From the NCBI GenBank assembly GCA_902580265.1, contig CACHJY010000012.1:1-37456 (forward strand): a DNA stretch of 37,456 bases, read 5' to 3'. The position numbers were made by a program, and so were the translations under genes. Within the stretch, counting starts at the first letter, position 1; each line of letters opens with the position of its first letter. The stretch is from an uncultured Alphaproteobacteria bacterium. GTDB lineage: Bacteria > Pseudomonadota > Alphaproteobacteria > Rhodobacterales > Rhodobacteraceae. This document shows, piece by piece, positions 9,131-17,264 of this stretch. The notes under the pieces are model-generated. The model ran no database searches, was not told the origin of the DNA, and saw only the letters and a list, made by a program, of their open reading frames with translations.

Positions 9131-9613
9131 TTATCCTGATAACTTAGGTGGGTCCTGTTGTACCAAAGTCAAAAGCCAATCAATTTGTTCCTCTTGGTGT
9201 ATATTCCAACTCTTAGGCGCTAAGGATACCTTTTGAGCCCTACATCTAAATACAAATGCTTTAAAGGAGCTGACGAGTTTTTTAGAGGTTACTGCCGCTT
9301 TCTCCCCTTTGAATTGATTGAAAAATACATTAAATCGCCTCGTGCTCCCGTTTTCTTTAAATTTAATTCTATTAAATACAAATGATTTTACAAATCGAGC
9401 AGTAAATTCATCGATTCCTATATCATTCAACTCTGCAATTATGTCGTTTGCAGTATCATTTAAAAAATCTTTACTAACTTCTTCATAATGTTTGGATAAG
9501 CCATCACTAAATTTCTGTGAGTTAGCTAGAATTGAAGTGCTCCCTGTTAGAGCGTCTCCTACAATTACTCCCACAGCTACGCTCAATATCCATTCTGGGC
9601 AATAGTTTGACAT
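9131..9613 (-). CDS. Hypothetical protein, member of a tandem paralogous pair (copy 1)
   Basis: I do not recognise this 160-residue protein. It is clearly related to the next gene (9781-10269). Shared landmarks in order are CPxWIL at the N-terminus, HYxExSxDF near residues 42-52, an RxxFxxFF/FxxFKGE block near residues 92-105, KxLVxxFxAFxFxxR near residues 111-125, and W-x4-Q-x-E-x-x-DW near the C-terminus. The short hydrophobic N-terminal stretch (ILSVAVGVIVGDAL) might be a membrane anchor or a buried helix; there is no lipobox or clear cleavage site. A candidate promoter lies at 9697-9725. It is a real gene by paralogy and conservation of motifs; the function is unknown. Confidence 0.75.
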   Translation of the reverse strand: MSNYCPEWILSVAVGVIVGDALTGSTSILANSQKFSDGLSKHYEEVSKDFLNDTANDIIAELNDIGIDEFTARFVKSFVFNRIKFKENGSTRRFNVFFNQFKGEKAAVTSKKLVSSFKAFVFRCRAQKVSLAPKSWNIHQEEQIDWLLTLVQQDPPKLSG

Positions 9614-9696
9614 AACTTAACAACCTAATATTCGAGTTTCGAAAGAAAGAAAATAAACACTATAGTTATAAAAATCAAATCAATATTAAGAGAGTA

Positions 9697-9725
9697 AGCA
9701 TATTTTTCTTAAAAAAATCTCCCAA
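9697..9725 (-). promoter_or_regulatory. Candidate promoter of paralogue copy 1
   Basis: On the minus strand, TTGGGA (9720-9725) and TATGCT (9697-9702) are spaced by 17 bp. The 13-mer AGAAAAATATGCT that includes the -10 box occurs again, identical, before paralogue copy 2 (10311-10323). The repeat supports a real shared promoter element. Confidence 0.45.
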
Positions 9726-9746
9726 AGGGCTCGTTGATAAGGAGCC
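9711..9746 (-). terminator. Candidate terminator after paralogue copy 2
   Basis: On the minus strand GGCTC (arms 9728-9732 and 9742-9746, GGCTC/GAGCC) forms a short GC-rich stem with a 9-nt loop. About 10 nt later there is a run of seven T (9711-9717). The spacing to the T-run is longer than usual, so activity may be weak. It overlaps the -35 side of the candidate promoter for copy 1. Confidence 0.35.
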
Positions 9747-9780
9747 AAAAAATATTGGAAGGGAATTATAAATCTAATTA

Positions 9781-10269
9781 CTATACATCCATTATAGAAA
9801 CTTTTTGCATCATGACTTCACCAACCCAATCTAAATCTTCAACCTGATCGACTTGCCAGCCTGGAGGCGGGAGGCCTTTTGCTCCTGATCTCATGGAAAA
9901 TAAAAAAGCTCTAAAGTTGGTAACAAGATATTTTTCAGTCCCTGTGGGTGTCCTTTCACCTTTAAATTCCGATGAAAATATTCCCGATAACTTTCTAGCC
10001 GAACCATCATCCTTGGTCTTTATTTTTTTATGGATATATCCACGAATTATCTCTTCTGCGGCGCTTCCTGCATCAACTTCTACAAGTGATGCAAGCATTT
10101 TTTCTGCACATACTTGTATAAAATCAGGTGATATTTCGGTATAATGTTCATTTATTGCAACCGAATACTTTTTGACGATTGTGTTTATAGGCGCCGAGTA
10201 AAGGAGGGTTTCCCTAGCGGTATTTGCACAAAAAATACAGAGTATCCAGCCTGGGCAGTGTAAAGCCAT
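9781..10269 (-). CDS. Hypothetical protein, member of a tandem paralogous pair (copy 2)
   Basis: A 162-residue protein of unknown function, homologous along its length to copy 1. It has CPGWIL at residues 5-10, HYTEISPDF, GSARKLSGIFSSEFKGE, a KYLVTNFRAFLFSMRS block and a C-terminal WQVDQVEDLDW. Identity between copies is moderate, so the duplication is not recent and both copies seem to be under selection. Copy 2 has three extra cysteines near its N-terminus (WILCIFCAN) that copy 1 lacks. AAGGA before the start acts as ribosome-binding site. It lies 167 nt upstream of copy 1 with its own promoter-like boxes at 10311-10338. No catalytic motif is evident. Confidence 0.75.
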   Translation of the reverse strand: MALHCPGWILCIFCANTARETLLYSAPINTIVKKYSVAINEHYTEISPDFIQVCAEKMLASLVEVDAGSAAEEIIRGYIHKKIKTKDDGSARKLSGIFSSEFKGERTPTGTEKYLVTNFRAFLFSMRSGAKGLPPPGWQVDQVEDLDWVGEVMMQKVSIMDV

Positions 10270-10310
10270 TATATATAATCCTTACCTCAAGATATAATAT
10301 CGATATTGTT

Positions 10311-10338
10311 AGCATATTTTTCTATATATGAACAATAA
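10311..10338 (-). promoter_or_regulatory. Candidate promoter of paralogue copy 2
   Basis: On the minus strand TTATTG (10333-10338) and TATGCT (10311-10316) are 16 bp apart. The -10 region repeats the 13-mer found before copy 1. A perfect 12-bp palindrome, AATATCGATATT (10296-10307), sits immediately downstream, around the expected transcription start, and might be an operator. Confidence 0.45.
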
Positions 10339-10374
10339 AAACCGATCTAGCTTATGCAATTTATAAGAAAAAAT

Positions 10375-10989
10375 TTAATAAAAACATTTGATTTTTTCAG
10401 AGATTTTTTCAGGAGACTCTCTTCTATTAAAATAAGATAAAACGTCTCCATTCTTGTTAACGAGATAAGAAAAAGTTGAGTGATCAACTAAATAAGATTG
10501 ATCTTCGTAATCAACCTTATTTGATTTTCCAAAAACACCATATGCCTTCTTGAGGGCTTCTATTTGCTCATTTGAACCAGTTAGAGCAATCATTGAATTG
10601 TGAATATACTCTGAAAAATCTTTCAATCGCTCTGTTGTATCTCTAGATGGATCAAGGGTGATAAAGACTAAATTAATATCCAATTGCTGTTCATCCATAA
10701 TATCTTTTACATAAGCATTTCTTTCTAAATCATAGGGACAGATATCAGGACAATAGCTATATCCGAAGTATAATAGTGAAAGGGAAGCATTTTGTTTTTC
10801 TAAAGAAAAAGCAGTTTCATTCTGATCAATTAAATCTATTTGTCCCCCTAATCCATCAACAAAATTGGTTGATTTATTACAGGTTCCAGAATCTGATATA
10901 TGTATGTAGATGTTATAGGAAAAGGAAGATATTATGACGATGCCAGAAAGCAACAATAAATAAAAAAATTTCTGATTGTATGATAACAT
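10375..10989 (-). CDS. SCO1/SenC family copper-binding thioredoxin-fold protein
   Basis: SCO proteins deliver copper to, or keep reduced, the CuA site of cytochrome c oxidase; they face the periplasm. The 204 residues begin with an uncleaved-type hydrophobic anchor (about residues 8-30). The thioredoxin-like domain carries the copper motif SYCPDICP (C80, C84) and the distal His in VDHST (H170), so all three ligands are present. LDPSRDTTERL is also typical. It stands alone, with no cytochrome oxidase genes nearby, and is divergent from the carbonic anhydrase gene with a 252-nt gap that should hold both promoters. An additional Cys (C37) lies just outside the membrane. Confidence 0.92.
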   Translation of the reverse strand: MLSYNQKFFYLLLLSGIVIISSFSYNIYIHISDSGTCNKSTNFVDGLGGQIDLIDQNETAFSLEKQNASLSLLYFGYSYCPDICPYDLERNAYVKDIMDEQQLDINLVFITLDPSRDTTERLKDFSEYIHNSMIALTGSNEQIEALKKAYGVFGKSNKVDYEDQSYLVDHSTFSYLVNKNGDVLSYFNRRESPEKISEKIKCFY

Positions 10990-11241
10990 TTAGTGAAGCC
11001 CTTGGTAAACTAGTATTAATTTCAATAGAAGTAATTTAGGTCACTTGCAACTCAGGATCGTAGAAATTATAAAATGCCCTTTTTTTGTAATATTGTACTC
11101 GATGCGTGTAATAACGAAAGTTTGTATGTCTCCAAAAGGTATAAATGTCAAATAGAATTGCACCAAACAAAGAAAACCAATAAAAGTTAAGACAAAAATA
11201 GAGTTCAACAATTAAGAGTGGATTAAGGAGATTTTTATATA

Positions 11242-11883
11242 ATGGTTAAAGAATTGGTGAATGGATTCAAAAATTTTCGGGAGTCCTATTTTGAAAAAAG
11301 GAGTCAAGTTCTTCAACAGCTTTCTGAAAAAGGCCAGTCACCTCAAACGATGGTCATTTGTTGTTCTGACTCCCGTGTAGAACCATCTATTCTGTTTGGT
11401 ACTGGGCCAGGTGACTTATTTGTCGTCAGAAATGTAGCAAATCTTGTGCCCTCATTCACATCAAAAGATAATGTAAGCATCGGCTCGGCTTTAGAATATG
11501 CTGTAAAGATTTTAAGGGTAAAGGATATAATCGTGTTGGGCCATGCTCACTGCGGAGGTGTTGCAGCCCTATGTGAAAGTATAAATAATGAAAAAGAGGT
11601 AGAGATTACAGATAATCGGACCGATTTTATAAAAAGTTGGGTGAATATTGCGAAACCAGCTTTATTAAAAATAGAGTTGGATCACAAAGACGAAAATATT
11701 GAGGTTAATTCAGAGAGGGCAGTGTTACTTTATTCCTATAATAACTTACTTACCTACCCCTGGCTAAATGATGCAGTAAATAAAAATTCTTTAGAAATCC
11801 ATGCATGGTGGCTAGATTTTAAATCAGTTATGTTATGGAAAAAGGCTCAAGGGTCTGACTCCTTCATACCTATGGAGTTTTGA
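11242..11883 (+). CDS. Beta-class carbonic anhydrase
   Basis: Interconverts CO2 and bicarbonate in the cytoplasm. The 213 residues contain the zinc-site motifs CCSDSRV (C41, D43, R45) and GHAHCGG (H101, C104), matching the Cys-Asp/Arg-His-Cys set of beta carbonic anhydrases. RNVANLVP and GSALEYAV are also family hallmarks. AAGGAG lies 9 nt before the ATG. The methyltransferase gene begins 5 nt after its stop, so they are likely co-transcribed, though no functional link is obvious. Which clade it belongs to cannot be decided by eye. Confidence 0.95.
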   Translation: MVKELVNGFKNFRESYFEKRSQVLQQLSEKGQSPQTMVICCSDSRVEPSILFGTGPGDLFVVRNVANLVPSFTSKDNVSIGSALEYAVKILRVKDIIVLGHAHCGGVAALCESINNEKEVEITDNRTDFIKSWVNIAKPALLKIELDHKDENIEVNSERAVLLYSYNNLLTYPWLNDAVNKNSLEIHAWWLDFKSVMLWKKAQGSDSFIPMEF

Positions 11884-11888
11884 ATTGA

Positions 11889-12488
11889 ATGAGCGCTGAT
11901 CAAAAAACTTTAGATGTATATGATAAGTACATTTCGGATTATGAAAAACTAATATCAAAAGAGCTCAAAGACGCAAACTTAGATATTTTTATGAAAATGA
12001 TAGAAAGAGATGGAAAGGTACTTGATCTTGGTTGTGGTACCGGAACTGCATCACTTGAGCTTTTGAAAAACGGTTTTGCACCTTTTCCTATTGATGCTTC
12101 TCTCGAGATGATAAAGGTTGCAGAAGCCTTATTGGAAATTAAGCCAAGACAAATATCTTTTGATGAAATAGATGAACATGATTTTTATGATGCAATATGG
12201 GCTAACTTTAGCTTGCTTCATATAAAAAAGAATAAATTAAGTAATATCTTGAAACTATTATTTTTAGCTCTGAAGGAAGAGGGTATTCTCTTTTTCAGCC
12301 TTAAACGAGGCATAAGCGAAAGTCGTGATAAGTTTGGTAGGTTTTACAGCTACTATGAAAAGAGCGAAGTAGAAAAAATTCTTGAAAAAGCAAGCTTTCG
12401 GATTAAAACATACTCCGAAGGATCCAGTATTGGTTTGGCTGGCGAGAAAGAGAATTGGATGGGTTTTTTTTGCGAAAAGATAAGATAA
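11889..12488 (+). CDS. Class I SAM-dependent methyltransferase, substrate unknown
   Basis: A 199-residue protein with the SAM-binding motif I VLDLGCGTGTAS near residues 45-56, the acidic end of strand 2 in FPIDAS (about residue 70), and DAIWANFSLLHI as motif for the fourth strand. After that comes the usual C-terminal beta hairpin region (GILFFSLKRG). This is a small, generic Methyltransf_11/25-type enzyme. It is sandwiched between a carbonic anhydrase gene and a small lipoprotein gene whose start lies inside its 3' end. No residue indicates the acceptor. Confidence 0.85.
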   Translation: MSADQKTLDVYDKYISDYEKLISKELKDANLDIFMKMIERDGKVLDLGCGTGTASLELLKNGFAPFPIDASLEMIKVAEALLEIKPRQISFDEIDEHDFYDAIWANFSLLHIKKNKLSNILKLLFLALKEEGILFFSLKRGISESRDKFGRFYSYYEKSEVEKILEKASFRIKTYSEGSSIGLAGEKENWMGFFCEKIR

Positions 12489-12778
12489 TTAAACATGCCA
12501 TATTGTTGCAACTTGCGGTTATATCCTTTATAGGACTGGCAGGGTGCATGAGCAACGAAGAATATAATGCACGGTTAGAAAATACCTTTTCGGCCGAATG
12601 CCAGAGAGCAGGGTTTCAATTAAATACTAACGTCCATAGATTATGTATGGAAAATAAGAGAGACTTAAACAAAATCGACCAACGAAACAGGTTGAACTCG
12701 TCAATAAATGCTTCTACAGCTTTGCCGACTACTTCTGGAAGTAATTTCTCTTTTTCTTATACTGTTAGACTAAAATAA
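12470..12778 (+). CDS. Small lipoprotein, function unknown
   Basis: About 102 residues. From the TTG at 12470 the N-terminus reads MRKDKIIKHAILL, followed by a hydrophobic core and the lipobox LAGC, a standard lipoprotein signal peptide, so the mature protein starts at that Cys. A TTG at 12455 in the same frame is an alternative start; there is no ATG ahead of the lipobox. Both starts lie within the last codons of the methyltransferase gene. The mature part has two further cysteines (AECQRAG, HRLCMEN) that could form a disulphide, and a Ser/Thr-rich C-terminus. No family is recognised. Confidence 0.65.
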   Translation: MRKDKIIKHAILLQLAVISFIGLAGCMSNEEYNARLENTFSAECQRAGFQLNTNVHRLCMENKRDLNKIDQRNRLNSSINASTALPTTSGSNFSFSYTVRLK

Positions 12779-12843
12779 GAGTTTTTGAATAGATTATAGT
12801 GGCGTTAATCGTATAATCGGGCATTTAATACTAGTGGCCATAG

Positions 12844-13791
12844 ATGAGAGCAAATAACAATCAAATAGGAATGATTTTCATTTTTATTGGTATGCTGATT
12901 TACAGCTTTCATGACTTAGCTGTCAAACTAATAGCTAATGAAACAACTATATTCCAGCTCTTTCTAACGCGAGCATTTGTTGGTGTAATGGTGACTATGG
13001 CTTTCTTAAAGTGTCTAAATTATAAAATTTTAGTAATCCCAGTTTATCCTAAGTTAACATTAATCAGGTGTCTGTTAATGCATTTCGGGTTCTTTATATT
13101 CTTTATAAGTTTAGAAAAATTATCACTTTCCACGGTGACAGCTCTATTCTTTGCGGCTCCGTTTTTCATTACTATTTTATCTGCTTTGGTTTTATCAGAG
13201 AAAATAGGCTTTATAAGAGTTTTGATCATAGTTCTTGGTTTCATTGGAGTATTTCTTATAGTAAAGCCTTTTAAGGAATCTGAATTTAGCTTTTTTATGT
13301 TGGCTCCTTTATTCACTGCATTTTCTTATGCTGTTGCAATGGTGATTTCTAAATATACCAAAGAGAATGAAAATGCATTTTTTCAAGCATTTCAGCAGTA
13401 TTCTGTTAGCCTACTTCTTTCAGTAATTACGTATATTATTGTTTTGGTGTTCCCGTTAGATTTAATAGATAAAGAGGAGTGGAGATTTATATTTGGTTCA
13501 ATAAAATTCGATGACTATTATATTTTAATTTCAATAGCTATATTATCAATTTTTGGGACTCTCGGTATGACGTCATTAATACATGCTTACCAAATTGGAT
13601 CTCCAATTACCAATGGGCCAACCGAGTATGTTTTGTTAATTTTAGCTATAATAAATGGCTATTTCTTTTTTGGTAATATTCCAGATTACTTATCTTTAGC
13701 AGGAATTATTTTAATAATTCTCGGAGGATGGGCTTTGTTTTTCAGGGAACATCAACGAAATAAAACTGATAGCAAAGTTTACCTAACGTAA
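12844..13791 (+). CDS. DMT-superfamily transporter (EamA domains)
   Basis: A 315-residue inner-membrane protein with about ten predicted helices in two EamA repeats. The first ends around residue 140 (IVLGFIGVFLIVKPF), the second ends at IILIILGGWALFF. Motif-like stretches such as LTRAFVGVMVTM and YSFHDLAVKLIANE at the N-terminus match the RhaT/EamA group, which exports or imports small metabolites. Orientation and substrate cannot be read from the sequence. It is followed by a 33-nt inverted repeat. Confidence 0.88.
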   Translation: MRANNNQIGMIFIFIGMLIYSFHDLAVKLIANETTIFQLFLTRAFVGVMVTMAFLKCLNYKILVIPVYPKLTLIRCLLMHFGFFIFFISLEKLSLSTVTALFFAAPFFITILSALVLSEKIGFIRVLIIVLGFIGVFLIVKPFKESEFSFFMLAPLFTAFSYAVAMVISKYTKENENAFFQAFQQYSVSLLLSVITYIIVLVFPLDLIDKEEWRFIFGSIKFDDYYILISIAILSIFGTLGMTSLIHAYQIGSPITNGPTEYVLLILAIINGYFFFGNIPDYLSLAGIILIILGGWALFFREHQRNKTDSKVYLT

Positions 13792-13797
13792 ATTTCT

Positions 13798-13830
13798 TGA
13801 CTATTTTTCATTTAAATAGAAAAATAGTCA
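13798..13830. repeat. Perfect 12-bp inverted repeat between transporter and CNB-like gene
   Basis: TGACTATTTTTC and GAAAAATAGTCA are separated by 9 nt. It begins 7 nt after the transporter stop and ends 26 nt before the next start. As RNA it forms a stable AT-rich hairpin that could end transcription; as DNA it could be an operator for the following gene. There is no T-run after it on the plus strand, so a classical terminator is not certain. Confidence 0.5.
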
Positions 13831-13856
13831 CGTTTACATTCTCATAGATTCCCAAA

Positions 13857-14246
13857 ATGGATTTAAATGCTGTTGACCAATTAAAAAAAGTGCTTTCTTC
13901 CATAACTATCGAAAAAGACCAAATTATCTATGAAGAGGGCGAACCTCTCGGTGATGGGTATATTTTGTCCCTAGGCAAAGTACAGCTCTTCAAGAATACT
14001 AGCGATGGAAGACTGGCAGGAAAGCAAACTATTAGCTCCATGCAGGTTTTTGGATTTTGGAATTCTATATTAGGTAATAACGTGAGACTATTCACTGCTA
14101 AGGCCTTGGAAAAGTCATCCGCATTAATCATACCGAAAGCTACTCTTGATAAAAAATTATCAACTCTTGACCCTTTTCTCAGATTGCTTTTTAGACAGGC
14201 TTTTAGACAGGCACTTAATAATATCGAAAATTTTGGCTCGCCATGA
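13857..14246 (+). CDS. Stand-alone cyclic-nucleotide-binding-like domain protein
   Basis: A 129-residue protein resembling the effector domain of Crp/Fnr proteins: EEGEPLGDGYILSLGKVQLFK (residues about 22-42) matches the beta-roll consensus, and VFGFWNSILG occupies the position of the phosphate-binding cassette. The conserved FGE Glu is replaced (FGF), so cAMP binding in the classical manner is doubtful. There is no helix-turn-helix; the protein ends soon after the hinge helix. No ribosome-binding site is evident before the ATG. It could be a truncated regulator or a sensor partner, and faces the MFS gene convergently with a 15-nt gap. Confidence 0.6.
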   Translation: MDLNAVDQLKKVLSSITIEKDQIIYEEGEPLGDGYILSLGKVQLFKNTSDGRLAGKQTISSMQVFGFWNSILGNNVRLFTAKALEKSSALIIPKATLDKKLSTLDPFLRLLFRQAFRQALNNIENFGSP

Positions 14247-14261
14247 CTTATGTTCAAATAT

Positions 14262-15449
14262 TCAGTCCGTTTTTAGTCTAAAAAATCCAAATTGACGAGA
14301 AAAGAATATCAAACCTAAGACTGGTCCAGGCAATAAGATCCAAACAAAATATAGACCAAGAGATTCATTAAAGTGGGTGGTCAGAAAGATAGTTATCATA
14401 CTGATCGAGAAGCCAATACAATTCTGAGTAGTTAAAGCGGTTCCAACTAAATGTTGTGGGCAAACACTTGCAGAAATTGCTGAAAATTGAGGTGAGTCAG
14501 AAATAACGAAAAATCCCCATAGCATCAGTAAACATAGATCAAGAAAAAAGCTAAGATTGCCTAGCAGTGGATAAATTAAGCAGATGGATAGACTAAAGGC
14601 TAGCGATAGTGAGGCAACTCTGCTGCTATTTAAAGATTTTGCTAAAAGTCCACCCAAAACACAACTTATAAAACCTAAGCTAATAATAAGGAAACTTAAT
14701 AATGAAACGATAAACTCTTGATCATGAATTTGATGCTGTGAGACTGACATTGCTATTAGAATTGGAACACAAGTCCAAAAAGCATATAACTCCCACATAT
14801 GTCCAAAGTAGCCAACCGCAGAAGCTACATATTTTCTGTTTTTTAACAGTTCCCTGAATTGGTCTAATAGTCGAAAAGAAGATTTTTTGTTTATTACTAA
14901 ATAAGGTCCATCACCCATAAGATATATTGTAATTCCTGCAATGTAGCATAGCCCAGAAGTAAGTATAACGGTGTATTGCCAATCAAATGAAATACCTAAA
15001 GCTCTTATAAGATAAGGTAGAGATGAACCTAGGACTAACATGCCTACAAGGAGCCCTAACGTGTTGGGTGCCTTCTGAGGGTTCCAACTAATAATTAGTT
15101 TCATGCCAATTGGGTATATTCCTGCTAGCGCTACCCCAACAATTAATCGAGAAAAAATAACCAAGGTAAAAGAAATTTCTTCAAATACGATTAAAGCATT
15201 GGATGTTGCCCCCAAGAAACAGCAAAGCATTACAATTCGTGATGGTTTAAACTTGTCTGCAAATCCAGTTACTGAAAAGAGTAGTGTGCCAACAATAAAA
15301 CCCAATTGAACAGAATTTGTTAATAAACCGATATCACTAGTTGAAAGCAACCATATTTGTTCAATCTGTTTCAATACACCATTGATGCTGAACCATAACG
15401 AAGTAGCAAACATTTGGGCTACAACTATTAGTAAAATAGGATTATTCAT
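14262..15449 (-). CDS. MFS transporter, substrate unknown
   Basis: A 395-residue protein with twelve predicted helices. The first helix region VAQMFATSLWFSINGVL and the loop GFADKFKPSRIVML (the G-x-x-D-K/R-x-x-x-R motif between helices 2 and 3) identify the major facilitator superfamily. Its ATG overlaps the end of the enoyl-CoA hydratase gene by 8 nt, implying translational coupling and a possible role in moving the substrate or product of that enzyme (perhaps a carboxylic acid), though this is only context. Confidence 0.85.
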   Translation of the reverse strand: MNNPILLIVVAQMFATSLWFSINGVLKQIEQIWLLSTSDIGLLTNSVQLGFIVGTLLFSVTGFADKFKPSRIVMLCCFLGATSNALIVFEEISFTLVIFSRLIVGVALAGIYPIGMKLIISWNPQKAPNTLGLLVGMLVLGSSLPYLIRALGISFDWQYTVILTSGLCYIAGITIYLMGDGPYLVINKKSSFRLLDQFRELLKNRKYVASAVGYFGHMWELYAFWTCVPILIAMSVSQHQIHDQEFIVSLLSFLIISLGFISCVLGGLLAKSLNSSRVASLSLAFSLSICLIYPLLGNLSFFLDLCLLMLWGFFVISDSPQFSAISASVCPQHLVGTALTTQNCIGFSISMITIFLTTHFNESLGLYFVWILLPGPVLGLIFFSRQFGFFRLKTD

Positions 15450-16263
15450 GTATCGAAAAACGTTTGTCTCTAAACTTTATAGCTTCTCGCATTCCGTCTT
15501 TTCTCGCTATTTCCATAAAATTTTTTTTGTCTGGCGATCCCTGGGATTCTATCTGGTAATCTATCTCAAGGCTATTTTCCAAAGATTCATGAATTCCTGC
15601 AGTCTCAAAACTTTGGTTAATAGCCTTTTTTGTTTTTTTGACTAAGGTGGGATCAATAACTGAGATGTGTTTCGCAATTTGCAACGACCTTTCCAACACC
15701 TGATCATTTTCGGTTATCTCGGTAACAATTCCTAATTCTAAAGCTGTTGATGCTGATATATCGTCTTTCCCCAATAGAATTATTGCTTTTGCCGCTTTCA
15801 TGCCGATTACCCAGGGCAATAGCATTGTAACTATTCCCGCTCCAAACTTTAGTTCAGGCTCACCGAAAAATGAGTCTTTCGAACAAATTGTAAAATCACA
15901 AGCAAGAGATAGCTCAAATGCGCCTGCCAAACACGCTCCCTTTACTGCCGCTATTGTTGGCTTTGGGCTATTCCAAAAACGCATGATAGTTCGATGGTCT
16001 AATTCAAGGATTGGCTTCCATTGCTTACCTTTAGGAGCTTTTTCCATTTGATCTTTTAAATCAAATCCGGAAGAAAAGGTATCGCCTTGACCGGTAATTA
16101 ATATAACCCGAACCTTTTCATCACTTTCTGCTCTGTCTAGTAAAATATTAATCTGTTCTAAAGTTTCTGCATCAAGAGCATTGCGTCTTTCTGGTCTATT
16201 TATAGTAAGTATGGCTATGTTGCCACTAACTGAATAAAGAATTTTATTAGAATTTTTCATCAA
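15442..16263 (-). CDS. Enoyl-CoA hydratase/isomerase (crotonase) family protein
   Basis: A 273-residue crotonase-fold enzyme acting on an acyl-CoA thioester. Landmarks are NRPERRNALD, the oxyanion-hole strand DTFSSGFDL (first NH), ACLAGAFELSLACDF (second oxyanion NH plus a Glu at the position of Glu144 of enoyl-CoA hydratase) and FGEPELKFGAG (Glu at the position of Glu164). Both catalytic acids seem kept, so hydratase activity is plausible. The C-terminus has RKDGMREAIKFRDKR. Two adjacent Met codons could serve as start. It sits between a DMT transporter gene and the overlapping MFS gene on the same strand; the substrate is unknown. Confidence 0.88.
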   Translation of the reverse strand: MMKNSNKILYSVSGNIAILTINRPERRNALDAETLEQINILLDRAESDEKVRVILITGQGDTFSSGFDLKDQMEKAPKGKQWKPILELDHRTIMRFWNSPKPTIAAVKGACLAGAFELSLACDFTICSKDSFFGEPELKFGAGIVTMLLPWVIGMKAAKAIILLGKDDISASTALELGIVTEITENDQVLERSLQIAKHISVIDPTLVKKTKKAINQSFETAGIHESLENSLEIDYQIESQGSPDKKNFMEIARKDGMREAIKFRDKRFSIHE

Positions 16264-16313
16264 TTAATCATAACCCTTCTTGATGATAAAAGCGATGTTA
16301 ACTCATACAAAGA

Positions 16314-17195
16314 TTAGTTTTTGGCTATCAGACTACTTAAATTCTTATTCTGATTGGTAGAGGAGGTGTAAGTTACATACAATGATGATAGTATGATCAA
16401 TGCAGTGCCTAAAGTGAACCATAAGCTAATTGTCTCTCCAAAGAAAATAAATCCTATACCGGATGCCCAAACTATTTGGACATAGGAGATAGGTTGGGTA
16501 ATTGTAATAGGAGCTAGCTTAAAGGCAATTGTCATTGTGAAATGTCCGGCAGTTGCAAACAAAGCCACAATACCCAAAAATAATACCTCTTGAAGGCTTG
16601 GGGTTACCCAAAAAGCTATTGCAAATGGAGCTAAGGTAAGGGTCACAACGAAATTTAGTGCAACAAGAATTTCCAAAGTGCTCTCTGTTTCTGATAATTT
16701 TTTTGCTAATATATATGATGCAGCAAAAAACAATGTAGCTATTACCATCGACAATTGACCCGTTGCTATACCACTAGTTGTAGGTCTTATAATTATAATC
16801 ATGCCTAACATACAAATAGCTAATGCACCAATAATACTAATAGAAAAGGTTTCTTTTAAAAAAATAAATGCAGCTATTGAAACAAAAATTGGAGTTATAT
16901 AGCCTATTGCCGTAACCTCAGAGACTGGGATTCTTGCCATTGCAAAAAACCAAAGAATAACTCCAAAACCGTGAGCTAAACCTCTAGACCAATAAACCCG
17001 TCTATTTGCTCTATTTCGTTTTAAAATAAACATTCTTACTATTAATGGAATAAATAATATTGTGCTAATTATGTATCGAATAAATGCAGCGACAGGTGCA
17101 GGAATATCACTACCAATATGTCTTACTATGCCCGTAACAATTGCAAAAAGCAGTGTAGTAACCACCATCCAAAAAATTGCCTGTAGATTTTTCAT
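16314..17195 (-). CDS. DMT-superfamily transporter (EamA domains)
   Basis: A 293-residue inner-membrane protein with ten predicted helices and two EamA repeats. AAFIRYIISTILFIPL and YWSRGLAHGFGVILWFFAMARIPVSEVTAIGYITP in the first half are typical of the S-adenosylmethionine-uptake-like/EamA group (positively charged residue in helix 2, alanine-rich helix 3-4 loop). It is divergent from the SRAP gene, with a 69-nt gap holding both starts. It is 50 nt upstream of the crotonase gene and may be in one unit with it. Substrate unknown. Confidence 0.88.
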   Translation of the reverse strand: MKNLQAIFWMVVTTLLFAIVTGIVRHIGSDIPAPVAAFIRYIISTILFIPLIVRMFILKRNRANRRVYWSRGLAHGFGVILWFFAMARIPVSEVTAIGYITPIFVSIAAFIFLKETFSISIIGALAICMLGMIIIIRPTTSGIATGQLSMVIATLFFAASYILAKKLSETESTLEILVALNFVVTLTLAPFAIAFWVTPSLQEVLFLGIVALFATAGHFTMTIAFKLAPITITQPISYVQIVWASGIGFIFFGETISLWFTLGTALIILSSLYVTYTSSTNQNKNLSSLIAKN

Positions 17196-17264
17196 TTATT
17201 TTCTTTCTGCTTTGTTGTTATTCTCTTTTACACAAATGGTCAAAGATTAATATTAGGGGTAAAA

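Noticed and set aside
11103..11156. Possible small ORF in the gap between the SCO and carbonic anhydrase genes
   Set aside because: No ribosome-binding site and only 17 codons; nothing comparable to the case at 33045.
13044..13316. Minus-strand open frame of 90 codons inside the DMT transporter gene
   Set aside because: The plus-strand product is a complete EamA protein; the antisense product has no family features.
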